Shown here one piece after another: positions 1 through 8,834 of a stretch of 17,901 nt of DNA (position 1 is the first letter of the stretch; the number at the start of each line of letters is the position of its first letter). The notes beneath the pieces are model-generated. The model ran no database searches. It had not been told where the DNA came from and was given only the letters and a program-made list of their open reading frames with translations. The DNA comes from Candidatus Alkanophagales archaeon (lineage in GTDB: Archaea; Halobacteriota; Syntropharchaeia; Alkanophagales; B39-G2): NCBI GenBank assembly GCA_003661185.1, contig QMVQ01000005.1:1-17901 (forward strand), read 5' to 3'. The position numbers and the translations under genes were made by a program.

Positions 1-1410
1 CGTCGGCAGCTGAATCTGCGGCGCTGCCGTTGGCATCATCGGGAACTGCAGTTGTGGCATTGCCGCCTGCGGCGCTGCCGTTGGTGTCGGCGCTGCAGCG
101 GGTGCGGCTTCTGCCGCTGCCTCTGCGGGCGCAACCTCCTCTACTTCCTCAGCCCAGCCCTCGGTAATCTTCTCGCCGTCAGCAGGGCGGACTACACCTT
201 TCACCACCGGGTGCTCGACCTTCTTCAGGAACTCCTTAAGCTCATCGATGTTTTTTGCCTCCTTTTCAGTAGCAATCTTGTCTTTCATCTCGTCAGGAAT
301 GGCGTCGGCAATTCGCTCCTTGAGGTCGGACGCCATCCAAACGACACGCCGCCAGCTGCCATCTGCTTGTATGAATTTCGGCGAGTAGAAGTAGGGAATG
401 CCTATGCCGAGGAATCCGTAGACCTGTCGTCCGCCACCGACGCTCCCAGCGATTGTTGAAAACGGCAGCCCTATCGGCGTATCTTTAACCTTTGAGCCAC
501 GGTGAACCCAGCCGATACCGTCCACTTCCGGAATGTAGAAGCCAGCAACCTCGAAGCAGCCACAACTCGTGTGCGGGGCGTCGAGGAACGAGTGCAGCTT
601 TATTTTGTTGTATTCGCCACCTGAAAGGCGCTCTGCAGCCTCGTTCACGCCTGTATATTCGCCGGCAATCGGGTCTATACACTCTCCCTTTGGAATAGGA
701 GCGTTCGGACCCTCGGGGTCGACACGTGCAGATGCACGGCAGTCGAACCACGTCATCGCACCACAGAGCGATGGACGGTCAGGCGTGACAACACAAACGT
801 TTGTCGGGGCGAAGCTCTGACACAGCGTGCACTGATAGAACTCCTCAACGTCCTCGTCGTGCAGCGTCCTCGTCCGCTCATCACGAGCCTTATAAATCTG
901 CCGCGCCTCCTCGAGGCGTTTTTCCACTTCTTCTTTGTCGGTAATGTAGAGCGCTTCCATCTTTTGGATGAACGGGAGCTCGGACTTGAAAAGCTCAATC
1001 GACTTCTTTCCTATCTGCTTTAGCGACTTTAGCCCCTTCTTCATCGCCGCCTTGCTTATTCGCACCCAGATTTCGTCCCGCTGGTTAAGGTGCATGTAGC
1101 CCTGGATGTAGGGTTGGAACTCGTGGTTCCGCCGCTCGATAACCGGCTCTAGGTCCTTGTCAATTTCCGGTCCCCAGACCGTGTAAATCATGGCATAGGG
1201 GTAAGCCTTGCCCTCCTCCATCTCGGTGAGGTCAGGTCCTATAAGCTCAACGCGTCCGTCCCTGACTTTCTCGGGGTCGGGCTCGTAAATCACGAGCTCG
1301 AAGCCCGGCTGCGTCGGTCCGCCAAGCTCCACGAACATGTCGTCCTTCCTTACCCGCTCGCCCTCATACATCGGGCTCACGTCCAGCGGAAACTCCTCTT
1401 CCTCCGCCAT
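1..1410 (-). CDS. cdhC: CdhC, acetyl-CoA synthase (beta) subunit of the ACDS/CODH complex, 3' end cut off by the window
   Basis: This is the ACDS beta subunit, which makes or cleaves acetyl-CoA at the nickel-iron-sulfur A-cluster from CO, a corrinoid-bound methyl group and CoA. The reading frame stays open for 470 codons to the left edge. The A-cluster ligands are visible: C194-x2-C197-x8-C206-x9-C216 has the same spacing as the Moorella acetyl-CoA synthase 4Fe-4S ligands, and C283-G284-C285 is the Cys-Gly-Cys motif that holds the distal nickel. The last 40 or so visible residues are a low-complexity Ala/Pro/Gln linker (PAAAPTPTAAPQ type), as in methanogen CdhC, so only a short C-terminus is probably missing. 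The bacterial N-terminal CODH-binding region is absent, as expected for an archaeal enzyme. A strong ribosome binding site lies just before the ATG. The gene starts 13 bases after cdhB and is surely cotranscribed with it. Confidence 0.97.
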   Translation of the reverse strand, partial: MAEEEEFPLDVSPMYEGERVRKDDMFVELGGPTQPGFELVIYEPDPEKVRDGRVELIGPDLTEMEEGKAYPYAMIYTVWGPEIDKDLEPVIERRNHEFQPYIQGYMHLNQRDEIWVRISKAAMKKGLKSLKQIGKKSIELFKSELPFIQKMEALYITDKEEVEKRLEEARQIYKARDERTRTLHDEDVEEFYQCTLCQSFAPTNVCVVTPDRPSLCGAMTWFDCRASARVDPEGPNAPIPKGECIDPIAGEYTGVNEAAERLSGGEYNKIKLHSFLDAPHTSCGCFEVAGFYIPEVDGIGWVHRGSKVKDTPIGLPFSTIAGSVGGGRQVYGFLGIGIPYFYSPKFIQADGSWRRVVWMASDLKERIADAIPDEMKDKIATEKEAKNIDELKEFLKKVEHPVVKGVVRPADGEKITEGWAEEVEEVAPAEAAAEAAPAAAPTPTAAPQAAMPQLQFPMMPTAAPQIQLPT

Positions 1411-1416
1411 TTTATT

Positions 1417-1424
1417 ACCTCCTT
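1417..1424 (-). promoter_or_regulatory. Strong ribosome binding site of cdhC
   Basis: AAGGAGGT sits six bases before the ATG of cdhC and touches the stop codon of cdhB. It fixes the cdhC start at 1410 and suggests high, coupled translation of the beta subunit. Confidence 0.85.
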
Positions 1425-1963
1425 TATCTTCTTATGCTCTCTACAAACTTCTTTAGCATCTCCTTATATTTGTCCTCATCCTTTGGGCGGATGTTCGGGA
1501 ACGACATTGCGGCGTTCGGATGGAAATACCAGTCGATGGAAATCGCCCGCATCAGCGGCTTGATGCAGAAATTCCGAATGCAGGAGAGCATCTGCGACGC
1601 ATAGTAGTAGATGATGCCAAAGAAGATGACGACGTCGTAGTTCCCGCCGCCGTCCAAGCCTTGCCACTCAGGGTCTCTGAGGTAGTTCGTCAGCTCGTGT
1701 AGGTTTATGATGGAGACGTTTTCGGTGTAGCCCTTCTGCAGGAAGCCCTTGATCGAATGTCCTGTAGCTGCGATGGGAATGCCTTTTTTCCCAATTTCAA
1801 TGGCGATGTCCACGTAGAATTCGTCCCTAAGGATTTCAGAGCCAACGACAAGCAGCGGACGCTTCGCCGAAGACACGACAGCTGCCATCGTCTCCGGTGC
1901 CGCCACCATGCCGAGCGCCGCCGGTCCCGGAACGTTTGCAATATCAAATGGCTCGCAAACCAT
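1424..1963 (-). CDS. cdhB: CdhB, epsilon subunit of the ACDS/CODH complex
   Basis: This is the small ACDS epsilon subunit, which binds CdhA in the CO dehydrogenase subcomplex (alpha2-epsilon2) and is thought to help electron transfer to or from it. The fold is DHS-like (FAD/NAD-binding Rossmann type). Recognisable family stretches are SSAKRPLLVVGSE near the N-terminus, IPIAATGHS, LRDPEWQGLDGGGNYDVVIFFG, and the C-terminal NAAMSFPNI. The length of 179 residues is close to the usual 165-175. I chose the ATG at 1963 because GGGGGTG lies five bases before it. A GTG at 1981, only four bases after the cdhA stop, would add six residues and has a weaker AAGGA site. The gene lies between cdhA and cdhC in one operon. 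Confidence 0.93.
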   Translation of the reverse strand: MVCEPFDIANVPGPAALGMVAAPETMAAVVSSAKRPLLVVGSEILRDEFYVDIAIEIGKKGIPIAATGHSIKGFLQKGYTENVSIINLHELTNYLRDPEWQGLDGGGNYDVVIFFGIIYYYASQMLSCIRNFCIKPLMRAISIDWYFHPNAAMSFPNIRPKDEDKYKEMLKKFVESIRR

Positions 1964-1985
1964 CTTTACACCCCCACTCACGTGT

Positions 1986-4373
1986 TCATTCCTTCTTCCT
2001 TACCAGCCTCGGCAGGTTCGTTGGGTCGAATGACGCATCGTAGGGTCGCATCGGACCCTCCAGTATCCTCTTACGCTCCCAGTCTATCTTCCAGCCACGC
2101 TCGTCCTCCAGCCTCTTCAAAAGCTCGTCCCTCTTTGCAATCGGCAGGTCAGTCGTCGTCCTCACGAATAAGTGCCAGTCTGGTGGCATGCACCCAAGAT
2201 ATTTCTCGTGTAGGTCAATGTAGTGCGTCAGCTTTATAGAGCGTCCTCTGTCGGTGTCAGATGGGCGGAAGCACAGCTTCGCAATCATCGGAAGCGCCTC
2301 CTCCACAGTCTCGCAAGCGACGAGCAAGTGCTGTGGCGCCGGCTCGAAGTGGTATTCGGTGCCGTTTCTCGCATCTATGATCTTCCAGTCGTCCTTGACA
2401 TATGGTCGTCCTAAAAAGGCTCTTCTGTATTTCGTGCCGTGCGGTCCGACGACCGCCGGGACGCCGAGGCGGTTGAAGCCCGTGGCGATTGAAGCAGCTT
2501 TCTGCGACATTGCGCCCCAAGCAACGCCACAGGCGCCAACTCTGCTAAGGATGTAGTCGGCAATTTCCTCGTAATTGCCTCTGAGATTCCTCCTTGCGAA
2601 TATCGAAGCTATTTTGATAGCGGCGCCATGGATGTGAGCGTTGGAAACGCAGGAACCGATGTTTATGACGCCACCCGCGTCAAATCTTCCGTGGTGCGTC
2701 TCATAAAGTCCATTGCCCTCCTCATCCTTCCAAAGAGCGGCATCGATCGCCATGCAGCCCGTGAGCACCACGATATAGTTCCTGTCTGCGAACTCCTTGG
2801 TAATGAGGTAAGCATCCCTCGTGCCGTTGGGGTAGTTTCCGCAGCCTATTACCGCAATCACGCCTGGGATCGTTCCAAGAACGATTGGAGCGCCAACGTC
2901 CCGAATCTCAGTGTCCCAAACAGGACCTCTTCCAACTCTCGCCCGCCCTCGCTCCTCTTTGACGTAGGGGTATGCCGCCTTCGTGATTACGTCCACGATT
3001 GGAATATGATACTTACAAACCTGCTCACAGCGTCCGCAGCCGACGCAACGGTCAAAAAGCTCAGCAAGCGGCTTAGTGTTGCCTGTCGCCGCTTTTGCCA
3101 TCGCGCCCCCAATTCTAAGACCAATTGGACAAGCGAGCGTGCAATTCCCACACTGGTAGCAGAGCCGCACCCAGTGCTGGAACTCCTCGTCGTCCATGAT
3201 AATTTTCATCGCCCGCCGCTTCGGGGCGATTTGCATTGCAGTCCTCACCGCAACCTCGCCAACACGGTCCGGGTCGAGAATCAGAACTCCCGGGACTTTG
3301 CCCTCTACGAGGTCTTTTACGACCTTGTCGGGCTCGTCGTAGGTGCGGTCTTCAAGCCCATGCAGCGCCTTGTCATTCGTTGCAATCACCGGCGTGAACG
3401 TCTTCTGCGCAAGTTCAATCACGTCTGCTCGGATACACTGTTCGTCAATGACGATGACATCAGCGATACCGAGCTTTATCGCTCGAAGCTGCCTTCCGAG
3501 GGCGCTCACTATCTTCGCCTTCGGGTAATACCTCGTGGTGTCGTGAGTGGTGCAACAAATGCCCCCAAGTTCGACTGCGTCGTCAAGCCCATGCTCCATG
3601 AGGTAATCGGCGATATCGGCGGCGGGCGGCACGTTGTGCCCAATCACCAGAATTACAGGTTTGCTCGTATCTATCGTTCCCAAGCCGACCTCCACGAGCG
3701 GAACGTCAGGACCGCCCCCGGGTTTGCTCGAAGGAAGTTTGTAAGCGGCAATCTGGATGATGTCCGCAACCTCCTTCGCCAGCGAATCGAGCATACCCAT
3801 GTGCAACGCCTTCGACTCGAAGTCAAGAACCGAACCCTCCTGCCCTGTGTGCAGAGCATCAGAAAGCTGGACGATCTGCTCCTCTATGTAGTCAAGAACC
3901 TCTTCGAAGTCGCCAATCGTCTTCGGTCTTATTCCGGTGATGAGTCTCGTAAGTGGCGCCTCAACTGCGATCTCAGGTCCAAGGTCCACAGGAACGTCCC
4001 TGCCAAACTTCTTTATCATGTCATGCAACAAATGCCTTGCGTGCCCTGTATGAGCGGTGCAGCCGACGAGACAGGCAAGCAGCACGATTCGCCCCTGCTG
4101 AGCGTCCATCCTGATGCCGCAGGCGCCCTTCTTGTTCCCTGAAAGGTCACACTTCCCGTAAGTGCAGAGGCAACACATGTCGCAGAACGGTGCGTAAAAG
4201 GGTTTGTAGCGCTGGATGAGTTTGAAGTCCCAGTTACGGAGCGTCGTAATCCCCGGCTTCGGGTGCGGACCCATCGGCTCCCACTCTTCTTCTTCCTCAG
4301 CGACCTTGCCGATGACTATGCGCACATTTTCCAGCCCTGCAATGTCTAAAATGCCTTTTAGCTCCTTCGCCAC
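1986..4373 (-). CDS. cdhA: CdhA, nickel-dependent CO dehydrogenase (alpha) subunit of the ACDS complex
   Basis: This is the catalytic CO dehydrogenase of the archaeal ACDS complex, which interconverts CO and CO2 at the Ni-Fe-S C-cluster. With the start chosen here it has 795 residues, close to methanogen CdhA at about 800. In order it shows the N-terminal cluster B/D cysteines (C64, C67, C68, C70, C75, C85 in CDMCCLCTYGKC and the following GACG), then H246, C273/C274 and C313 in the hybrid-cluster fold. Two ferredoxin-like 4Fe-4S motifs unique to the archaeal form follow (C405/408/411/415 and C443/446/449/453), then further C-cluster region cysteines C511, C540, C575 and C615. The open frame extends to 4547, but that would overlap cbiP. 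A GTG at 4373 with AAAGGAG nine bases upstream gives an N-terminus (LDIAGLENVRIVIGKV) that aligns with known CdhA. An ATG at 4415 is the alternative. Confidence 0.96.
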   Translation of the reverse strand: MAKELKGILDIAGLENVRIVIGKVAEEEEEWEPMGPHPKPGITTLRNWDFKLIQRYKPFYAPFCDMCCLCTYGKCDLSGNKKGACGIRMDAQQGRIVLLACLVGCTAHTGHARHLLHDMIKKFGRDVPVDLGPEIAVEAPLTRLITGIRPKTIGDFEEVLDYIEEQIVQLSDALHTGQEGSVLDFESKALHMGMLDSLAKEVADIIQIAAYKLPSSKPGGGPDVPLVEVGLGTIDTSKPVILVIGHNVPPAADIADYLMEHGLDDAVELGGICCTTHDTTRYYPKAKIVSALGRQLRAIKLGIADVIVIDEQCIRADVIELAQKTFTPVIATNDKALHGLEDRTYDEPDKVVKDLVEGKVPGVLILDPDRVGEVAVRTAMQIAPKRRAMKIIMDDEEFQHWVRLCYQCGNCTLACPIGLRIGGAMAKAATGNTKPLAELFDRCVGCGRCEQVCKYHIPIVDVITKAAYPYVKEERGRARVGRGPVWDTEIRDVGAPIVLGTIPGVIAVIGCGNYPNGTRDAYLITKEFADRNYIVVLTGCMAIDAALWKDEEGNGLYETHHGRFDAGGVINIGSCVSNAHIHGAAIKIASIFARRNLRGNYEEIADYILSRVGACGVAWGAMSQKAASIATGFNRLGVPAVVGPHGTKYRRAFLGRPYVKDDWKIIDARNGTEYHFEPAPQHLLVACETVEEALPMIAKLCFRPSDTDRGRSIKLTHYIDLHEKYLGCMPPDWHLFVRTTTDLPIAKRDELLKRLEDERGWKIDWERKRILEGPMRPYDASFDPTNLPRLVRKKE

Positions 4374-4467
4374 AGTATCACACTCCTTTTGTGCCTTCGT
4401 TCGTAGGGCTCTCATAAAAAACTTGCTTTTTTGAACAACGTCAGAAGGCGAGCGGGTAAAATCATCA
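4374..4467 (-). promoter_or_regulatory. Short cbiP-cdhA spacer with a possible promoter
   Basis: The 94-base gap between the cbiP stop and the GTG of cdhA holds a TATA-like TTTTTTATG around 4413-4421, preceded by an A-rich tract, and the cdhA ribosome binding site AAAGGAG near 4383-4389. The spacing would allow a separate, leadered cdhA transcript. Read-through from cbiP is equally possible. This is inferred from motif position only. Confidence 0.4.
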
Positions 4468-5958
4468 TCAACGTTGATTAACGTCAAGAATCTCGTAAAT
4501 CTTGTCAATTTGGAGACTCCGCCGCACGACAGTGGCGAGCTGTTCAAACTCCACCTCTAAGCTCCACGTCTCTCCACTCCGCAGCGGCTCTAACCCCCTC
4601 CGCTGACGCAGGTAGTTTATAAATGCCCGTCGGAAGTCGTGGTTGTCGAAGATGCCATGGATATACGTGCCAAGCACGCATGCTGAGAACGCCCCGTCAG
4701 GCACTAAAACGTCGTCGGCAGAGCGTTTTATGATAGTGAAAGCGTTCTGCTCTTTGGAGAGAGTCCTACCCATGTGAATCTCGTAGCCTTCAACACGCCC
4801 GTCGTAGAAGGGCAGATTCGAGACCGCGATGACTTGATGTGTCGTTTTCTCAGTATCGAAGAAAGTGATGGCGTCGAGTAGGCTCAGCCCCTCAGCTCTC
4901 TCCACCGCAGATTCTACACCGCTCTCGTCCACGACGAGCCGCCCGAGCATCTGAAAACCGCCGCAGATGCCTACTATGAATTTACCACGCTCGTGTGCTC
5001 GCAAGATTTGCGCAGCAAGCCCGTTCTGCCGCAAGCTCAGAAGGTCGTAAATCGTGTTCTTCGTCCCGGGCAAGATGATAGCGTCAGCGTCCGCTCTGAG
5101 ACTTTCGTCAATGCTTACGTAGCGCAGCGAGACGTCAGGCTCCTTCTCAAGGGCATCAAAGTCCGTGAAGTTGGAAACGTGCGGCAGCATGATCACATCT
5201 ATCTTTATCTCACCGTCGTTGCCGCCACGTCGGTCTTCAAGAGCTACGGAATCCTCCTCGTGAATTTTAAACCGGAAGTAGGGGACGACACCGAGCACCG
5301 GCTTCCCGGTTCGTCTTTCTAAAAACTCAAGACCCGACTCCAAGAGGCTCAAGTCGCCACGGAACTTGTTTATGATGAAGCCACGCACCAGCTCACGCTC
5401 GTCAGGCTCAAGAAGCTCCAGCGTGCCAAGGAGCCAAGCAAAGACACCGCCCCTGTCGATGTCGCCGACGAGGAGGACAGGGGCGTTGAAAAGCTTCGCA
5501 ACCGTCATGTTCACGATGTCATTCGCCTTGAGGTTGATTTCGGCGGGGCTGCCGGCGCCCTCGATGACGATGATGTCGTTCTCGGCAGCGAGCTTTTCGT
5601 AACACCTCTTGATGGCGGCGAGCGCTTTCGGCTTGAACTCGTGATATTCACGGGCGGTCATGTTTCCGATAGGCTTCCCAAGGAACACGACTTGCGCGCC
5701 GACGTCGCTCGTCGGCTTCAGCAGAATCGGATTCATCTCAACCGTCGGCTCCTTGCGGGCTGCAAGCGCTTGAACCGCTTGCGCCCGCCCGATTTCGTGC
5801 CCAGCTCTCGTGACGAAGGAGTTGAGCGCCATGTTCTGCGCCTTGAACGGAGCGACTTCGAATCCGTCGTCCGAGAAGATGCGGCAAAATGCGGCGACAA
5901 GCACGCTTTTGCCAACGTGCGAGCCAGTGCCTTGGACCATGAGGGGTTTCGCAGCCAT
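4468..5958 (-). CDS. cbiP: Cobyric acid synthase (glutamine-hydrolysing)
   Basis: CbiP/CobQ amidates four carboxyl side chains of adenosylcobyrinic acid a,c-diamide to give adenosylcobyric acid, using glutamine and ATP, in the cobamide pathway. The 496 residues match the usual length. The N-terminal dethiobiotin-synthetase-like ATPase domain has the P-loop GTGSHVGKS (10-18), then KAQNMALNS (39-47) and VIEGAGSPAEINL (131-143). The C-terminal class I glutamine amidotransferase domain has the elbow GICGGFQML with the nucleophile C332 and the catalytic HGIFDN with H434. GYEIHMGRT (391-399) is also typical. The gene lies directly upstream of cdhA on the same strand, which fits the corrinoid need of the ACDS complex. 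The ATG at 5958 lies at leaderless distance from a TATA box. Confidence 0.95.
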   Translation of the reverse strand: MAAKPLMVQGTGSHVGKSVLVAAFCRIFSDDGFEVAPFKAQNMALNSFVTRAGHEIGRAQAVQALAARKEPTVEMNPILLKPTSDVGAQVVFLGKPIGNMTAREYHEFKPKALAAIKRCYEKLAAENDIIVIEGAGSPAEINLKANDIVNMTVAKLFNAPVLLVGDIDRGGVFAWLLGTLELLEPDERELVRGFIINKFRGDLSLLESGLEFLERRTGKPVLGVVPYFRFKIHEEDSVALEDRRGGNDGEIKIDVIMLPHVSNFTDFDALEKEPDVSLRYVSIDESLRADADAIILPGTKNTIYDLLSLRQNGLAAQILRAHERGKFIVGICGGFQMLGRLVVDESGVESAVERAEGLSLLDAITFFDTEKTTHQVIAVSNLPFYDGRVEGYEIHMGRTLSKEQNAFTIIKRSADDVLVPDGAFSACVLGTYIHGIFDNHDFRRAFINYLRQRRGLEPLRSGETWSLEVEFEQLATVVRRSLQIDKIYEILDVNQR

Positions 5959-5980
5959 TATTTCCTGTTAACTACTTTTT

Positions 5981-5990
5981 GATAAAAGCC
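5981..5990 (-). promoter_or_regulatory. TATA box of cbiP, leaderless geometry
   Basis: On the minus strand GGCTTTTATC lies with its core 24-31 bases before the cbiP ATG at 5958, and there is no clear ribosome binding site between. In archaea transcription starts about 25 bases after the TATA centre, so the message would start at or next to the ATG. Confidence 0.5.
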
Positions 5991-6034
5991 GCTTGCTAAC
6001 GTTTCGATATGAAAAGCTGCGTCGTCGCCCGTGA

Positions 6035-6042
6035 GTTTAAAT
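6035..6042 (+). promoter_or_regulatory. TATA box of alaS, leaderless geometry
   Basis: TTTAAATA is 24-31 bases before the ATG at 6066, with no ribosome binding site in between. It places the transcription start at the ATG and argues against the earlier in-frame ATG at 6009, which lies upstream of the TATA box. Confidence 0.65.
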
Positions 6043-6065
6043 ACTCATCGTTTTTACCTTATAAG

Positions 6066-8834
6066 ATGCTTATGGGCGGCAAATACGACATTCGGGACGA
6101 GTATAAGTTGCGATATTTCGAAGAGGGCGGGCTTGTGCGTCGGAAGTGCGAGAAATGTGGCTCCTTCTTCTGGACAAGGGACGCTCGCAGGCGAACATGC
6201 GGCGACACACCCTGCGAGCCTTATTCCTTCATCGAAAACCCTCCTCTGAAGGAAAAAAATGTTGACGAAATGCGGGAGGCGTTTTTATCCTTCTTCGAGA
6301 GACACGGGCATAAGAGACTTAAGAGATATCCGGTGGTGGCGAGGTGGCGTGACGACATTTACCTAACGATAGCGTCCATCGCGGACTTTCAGCCGCATGT
6401 CACCTCCGGCGAAGTCCCGCCGCCAGCAAATCCGCTCGTGATCTCGCAACCATGCATCAGGCTTGAAGACCTCGAAGCCATCGGGCACAGCGGTCGCCAC
6501 CTCACAATCTTCGAGATGATGGCGCACCACGCATTCAACAAGCAGAACGAAGAAATATACTGGAAGGACGAGACCGTGCGCTACTGCGACGAGTTCCTTT
6601 CAGAGCTTGGCGCAGACCTTTATGAAGTTACTTATAAAGAGGAGCCGTGGGCGGGCGGCGGAAACGCCGGTCCTTGTGTAGAGGTGATTTTAAGGGGTTT
6701 AGAGCTTGCGACGCTCGTATTCATGAATTTAGAATTGGCGACGGATGGAGACATTGAAATAAAAGGCGAACGTTACCGCAAAATGGAGTCCTACATCGTT
6801 GATACTGGTTATGGCTTAGAACGCTTCGTTTGGGCGTCTAAGGGGACGCCGACTGTTTACGACGCCATTTTCCCCGAGGTAATAGACGAGCTTGCGTCGG
6901 CGGCGGGCGTGGACGTCGAGGGTGTTGCACCGCTCATGAAAGAAGTTTCGAGGTTTTTAGGAGTTACGACGAACAAAAAGGAGCTTGCCAAATTCGTCGG
7001 TGCCTCCGCTGAAGAGCTTATGAGGAAGTTGAAGCCGCTTGAGCTGATATACTCCGTTTCGGACCACACGAAGTGCTTAGCGTTCATGCTCGGCGACGGG
7101 ATTGTGCCTTCGAACGCAAAAGAAGGCTACCTTGCGAGATTAGTTTTGAGGCGTTGCCTCAGGATGCTGAAGGTTTTGGGCGTGGGGTTGCCACTTGAGG
7201 AGCTTGTTCTGAAGCATATCAAGCTTCTGCGGCGCTCTTTCCCCGAGTTGGAGGAGCGTGCCGACGACATCGTTGAAATTCTGTCGCTGGAGAAGACCAG
7301 ATATGAGGAGACGCTTGCGAGGGGCGAGCGGCTCTTAGAGCGACTCTTGCGGGAGCGCAAGAAAATGACGACCGAGACGCTCGTGAACTTATACGACACG
7401 CACGGCGTTCCGCCTGAGCTCGTGTGCGAAGTTGCGGCGAGGCGTGGCGTCACCATGGAAATTCCCGAAAACTTCTACTCGTTGGTTGCGAGCATGCACA
7501 GCTCCGCCACTCCGAAGATAGAAAAAGATCCGCTCGTTAGGGAAATTCGGCGCCGGAAACTGCCAGAGACCGAAAAGCTCTACTATAAGGAGCCAAAGGC
7601 TTGGAGGTTTGAAGCTGAGGTTTTGGATTTTTTCGACGGCTGGCTCGTCCTCGACCGCACGCTTTTCTACCCCGAAGGCGGCGGGCAACCCTCTGACGTC
7701 GGAATGCTCAGAATTGGAGACTTTGAATTTAAAGTTTCGTATGTGCGGAGCGCCGATGGCGTCATCCTTCACAAAATCGAGCCTGTTGCCGGTAACGCAA
7801 TAACCGCTGCCGCCCTAAAAGGAGCAAGCGTCGTGGGCGAAATAAACTTCAGGCGCCGCCTTTCGCTCATGCGGCACCACTCAGCGACGCACATAATCCT
7901 CGACGCCGCCCGCAAGGTTCTCGGTAAGCACGTCTGGCAGGCGGGTGCCCAGAAGGGTGAGCAAGTTTCAAGGATTGATATAACTCATTTTAAGCGAATT
8001 TCTGACGAAGAGCGGCGGCGCATCGAGCAGCTTGCGAACGAGGTTGTAATGCGGAACCTCCCGATAAAAACGGAATTCATAGAGCGGAACGAGGCTGAGC
8101 AGAAATATGGCTTCCGCATTTATCAGGGCGGCGTCCCCGGCGGTAAGTTCATAAGAATCGTAGAGGTCGGCGATGACGTCGAAGCCTGCGCTGGGACGCA
8201 CTGCGAGTTCACAGGCGAGATCGGCGCCATCAAGATTCTAAGGACGGAACGCATTCAAGATGGCGTCGAGCGCATCGAGTTCTCGGCGGGCGAGGCTGCA
8301 ATCTCAAGCGTCCAGGAGTTGGAGCGCATTTTGAAGGAGGCAGCGAATGCCTTCAGAGTACCTTACGAGGTTTTGCCGCAAACCGCCCGCCGTTTCTTCG
8401 AGGAGTGGAAGCAGCTACGCCGAGAAGTCGAGAGGTTGCAGAGTGAGATGGCGACGCTCCGCATCGAAAGCATAAAAGGCCGAGCTAAAGAAATAAGTGG
8501 CGAGACTGGCGTCGTAAAGGTCGTCTCCGAGAAAGTCGAAGCAGCAGACGTCAAGGAGCTGGTGAAGCTTGCGGCGTCGCTTTCAGCCGAGGGCATCGTT
8601 GCAATTTTGGCAAGCGAGAGCAGGGGGCGGGCGTCCGCAGTAGTCGCCGTCCCGAAGCCGCTGACCGCAAGGATAAAAGCGGGCGACGTTGTGAAGATTG
8701 TTTGTGAAATTCTCGGCGGTGGCGGCGGCGGGAGTCCTGAACTCGCTCAAGGAGGCGGGCAAAAGCCCGAAATGCTCGATGTTGCGCTGAAGAAGGGTGT
8801 AGAGTTTATTAAATCGCTCCTCAGCTTGGATTGA
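6066..8834 (+). CDS. alaS: Alanyl-tRNA synthetase, archaeal type
   Basis: AlaRS charges tRNA-Ala and clears mischarged Ser- and Gly-tRNA-Ala. The 922 residues are near the usual archaeal length. An archaeal-type N-terminal zinc site (C28-x2-C31 ... C45, C50) precedes the class II catalytic domain, which shows the ADFQPH and SGRHLTIFEMMAHHAFN stretches and the motif DTGYGLERF. The editing domain carries the zinc-binding pairs H605-x3-H609 and C708-x3-H712. The coiled region and the C-Ala domain follow, ending with the glycine-rich GGGGGGSPELAQGGG, conserved in AlaRS. The frame begins at an ATG at 6009, but homologues begin close to the DEYKLRYF segment, and the TATA box at 6035-6042 points to 6066 as the start. 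An ATG two codons later is also possible. The gene is monocistronic and divergent from cbiP. Confidence 0.97.
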   Translation: MLMGGKYDIRDEYKLRYFEEGGLVRRKCEKCGSFFWTRDARRRTCGDTPCEPYSFIENPPLKEKNVDEMREAFLSFFERHGHKRLKRYPVVARWRDDIYLTIASIADFQPHVTSGEVPPPANPLVISQPCIRLEDLEAIGHSGRHLTIFEMMAHHAFNKQNEEIYWKDETVRYCDEFLSELGADLYEVTYKEEPWAGGGNAGPCVEVILRGLELATLVFMNLELATDGDIEIKGERYRKMESYIVDTGYGLERFVWASKGTPTVYDAIFPEVIDELASAAGVDVEGVAPLMKEVSRFLGVTTNKKELAKFVGASAEELMRKLKPLELIYSVSDHTKCLAFMLGDGIVPSNAKEGYLARLVLRRCLRMLKVLGVGLPLEELVLKHIKLLRRSFPELEERADDIVEILSLEKTRYEETLARGERLLERLLRERKKMTTETLVNLYDTHGVPPELVCEVAARRGVTMEIPENFYSLVASMHSSATPKIEKDPLVREIRRRKLPETEKLYYKEPKAWRFEAEVLDFFDGWLVLDRTLFYPEGGGQPSDVGMLRIGDFEFKVSYVRSADGVILHKIEPVAGNAITAAALKGASVVGEINFRRRLSLMRHHSATHIILDAARKVLGKHVWQAGAQKGEQVSRIDITHFKRISDEERRRIEQLANEVVMRNLPIKTEFIERNEAEQKYGFRIYQGGVPGGKFIRIVEVGDDVEACAGTHCEFTGEIGAIKILRTERIQDGVERIEFSAGEAAISSVQELERILKEAANAFRVPYEVLPQTARRFFEEWKQLRREVERLQSEMATLRIESIKGRAKEISGETGVVKVVSEKVEAADVKELVKLAASLSAEGIVAILASESRGRASAVVAVPKPLTARIKAGDVVKIVCEILGGGGGGSPELAQGGGQKPEMLDVALKKGVEFIKSLLSLD

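Noticed and set aside
2628..4142. A 504-codon open frame on the plus strand
   Set aside because: It is antisense to cdhA, whose frame carries all the expected metal-binding cysteines. The plus-strand product shows no domain, signal or composition of a real protein; long shadow frames are common opposite conserved GC-rich genes.
6009..6065. Upstream ATG start for alaS
   Set aside because: It lies before the TATA box at 6035-6042, adds 19 residues not seen in archaeal AlaRS, and has no ribosome binding site.
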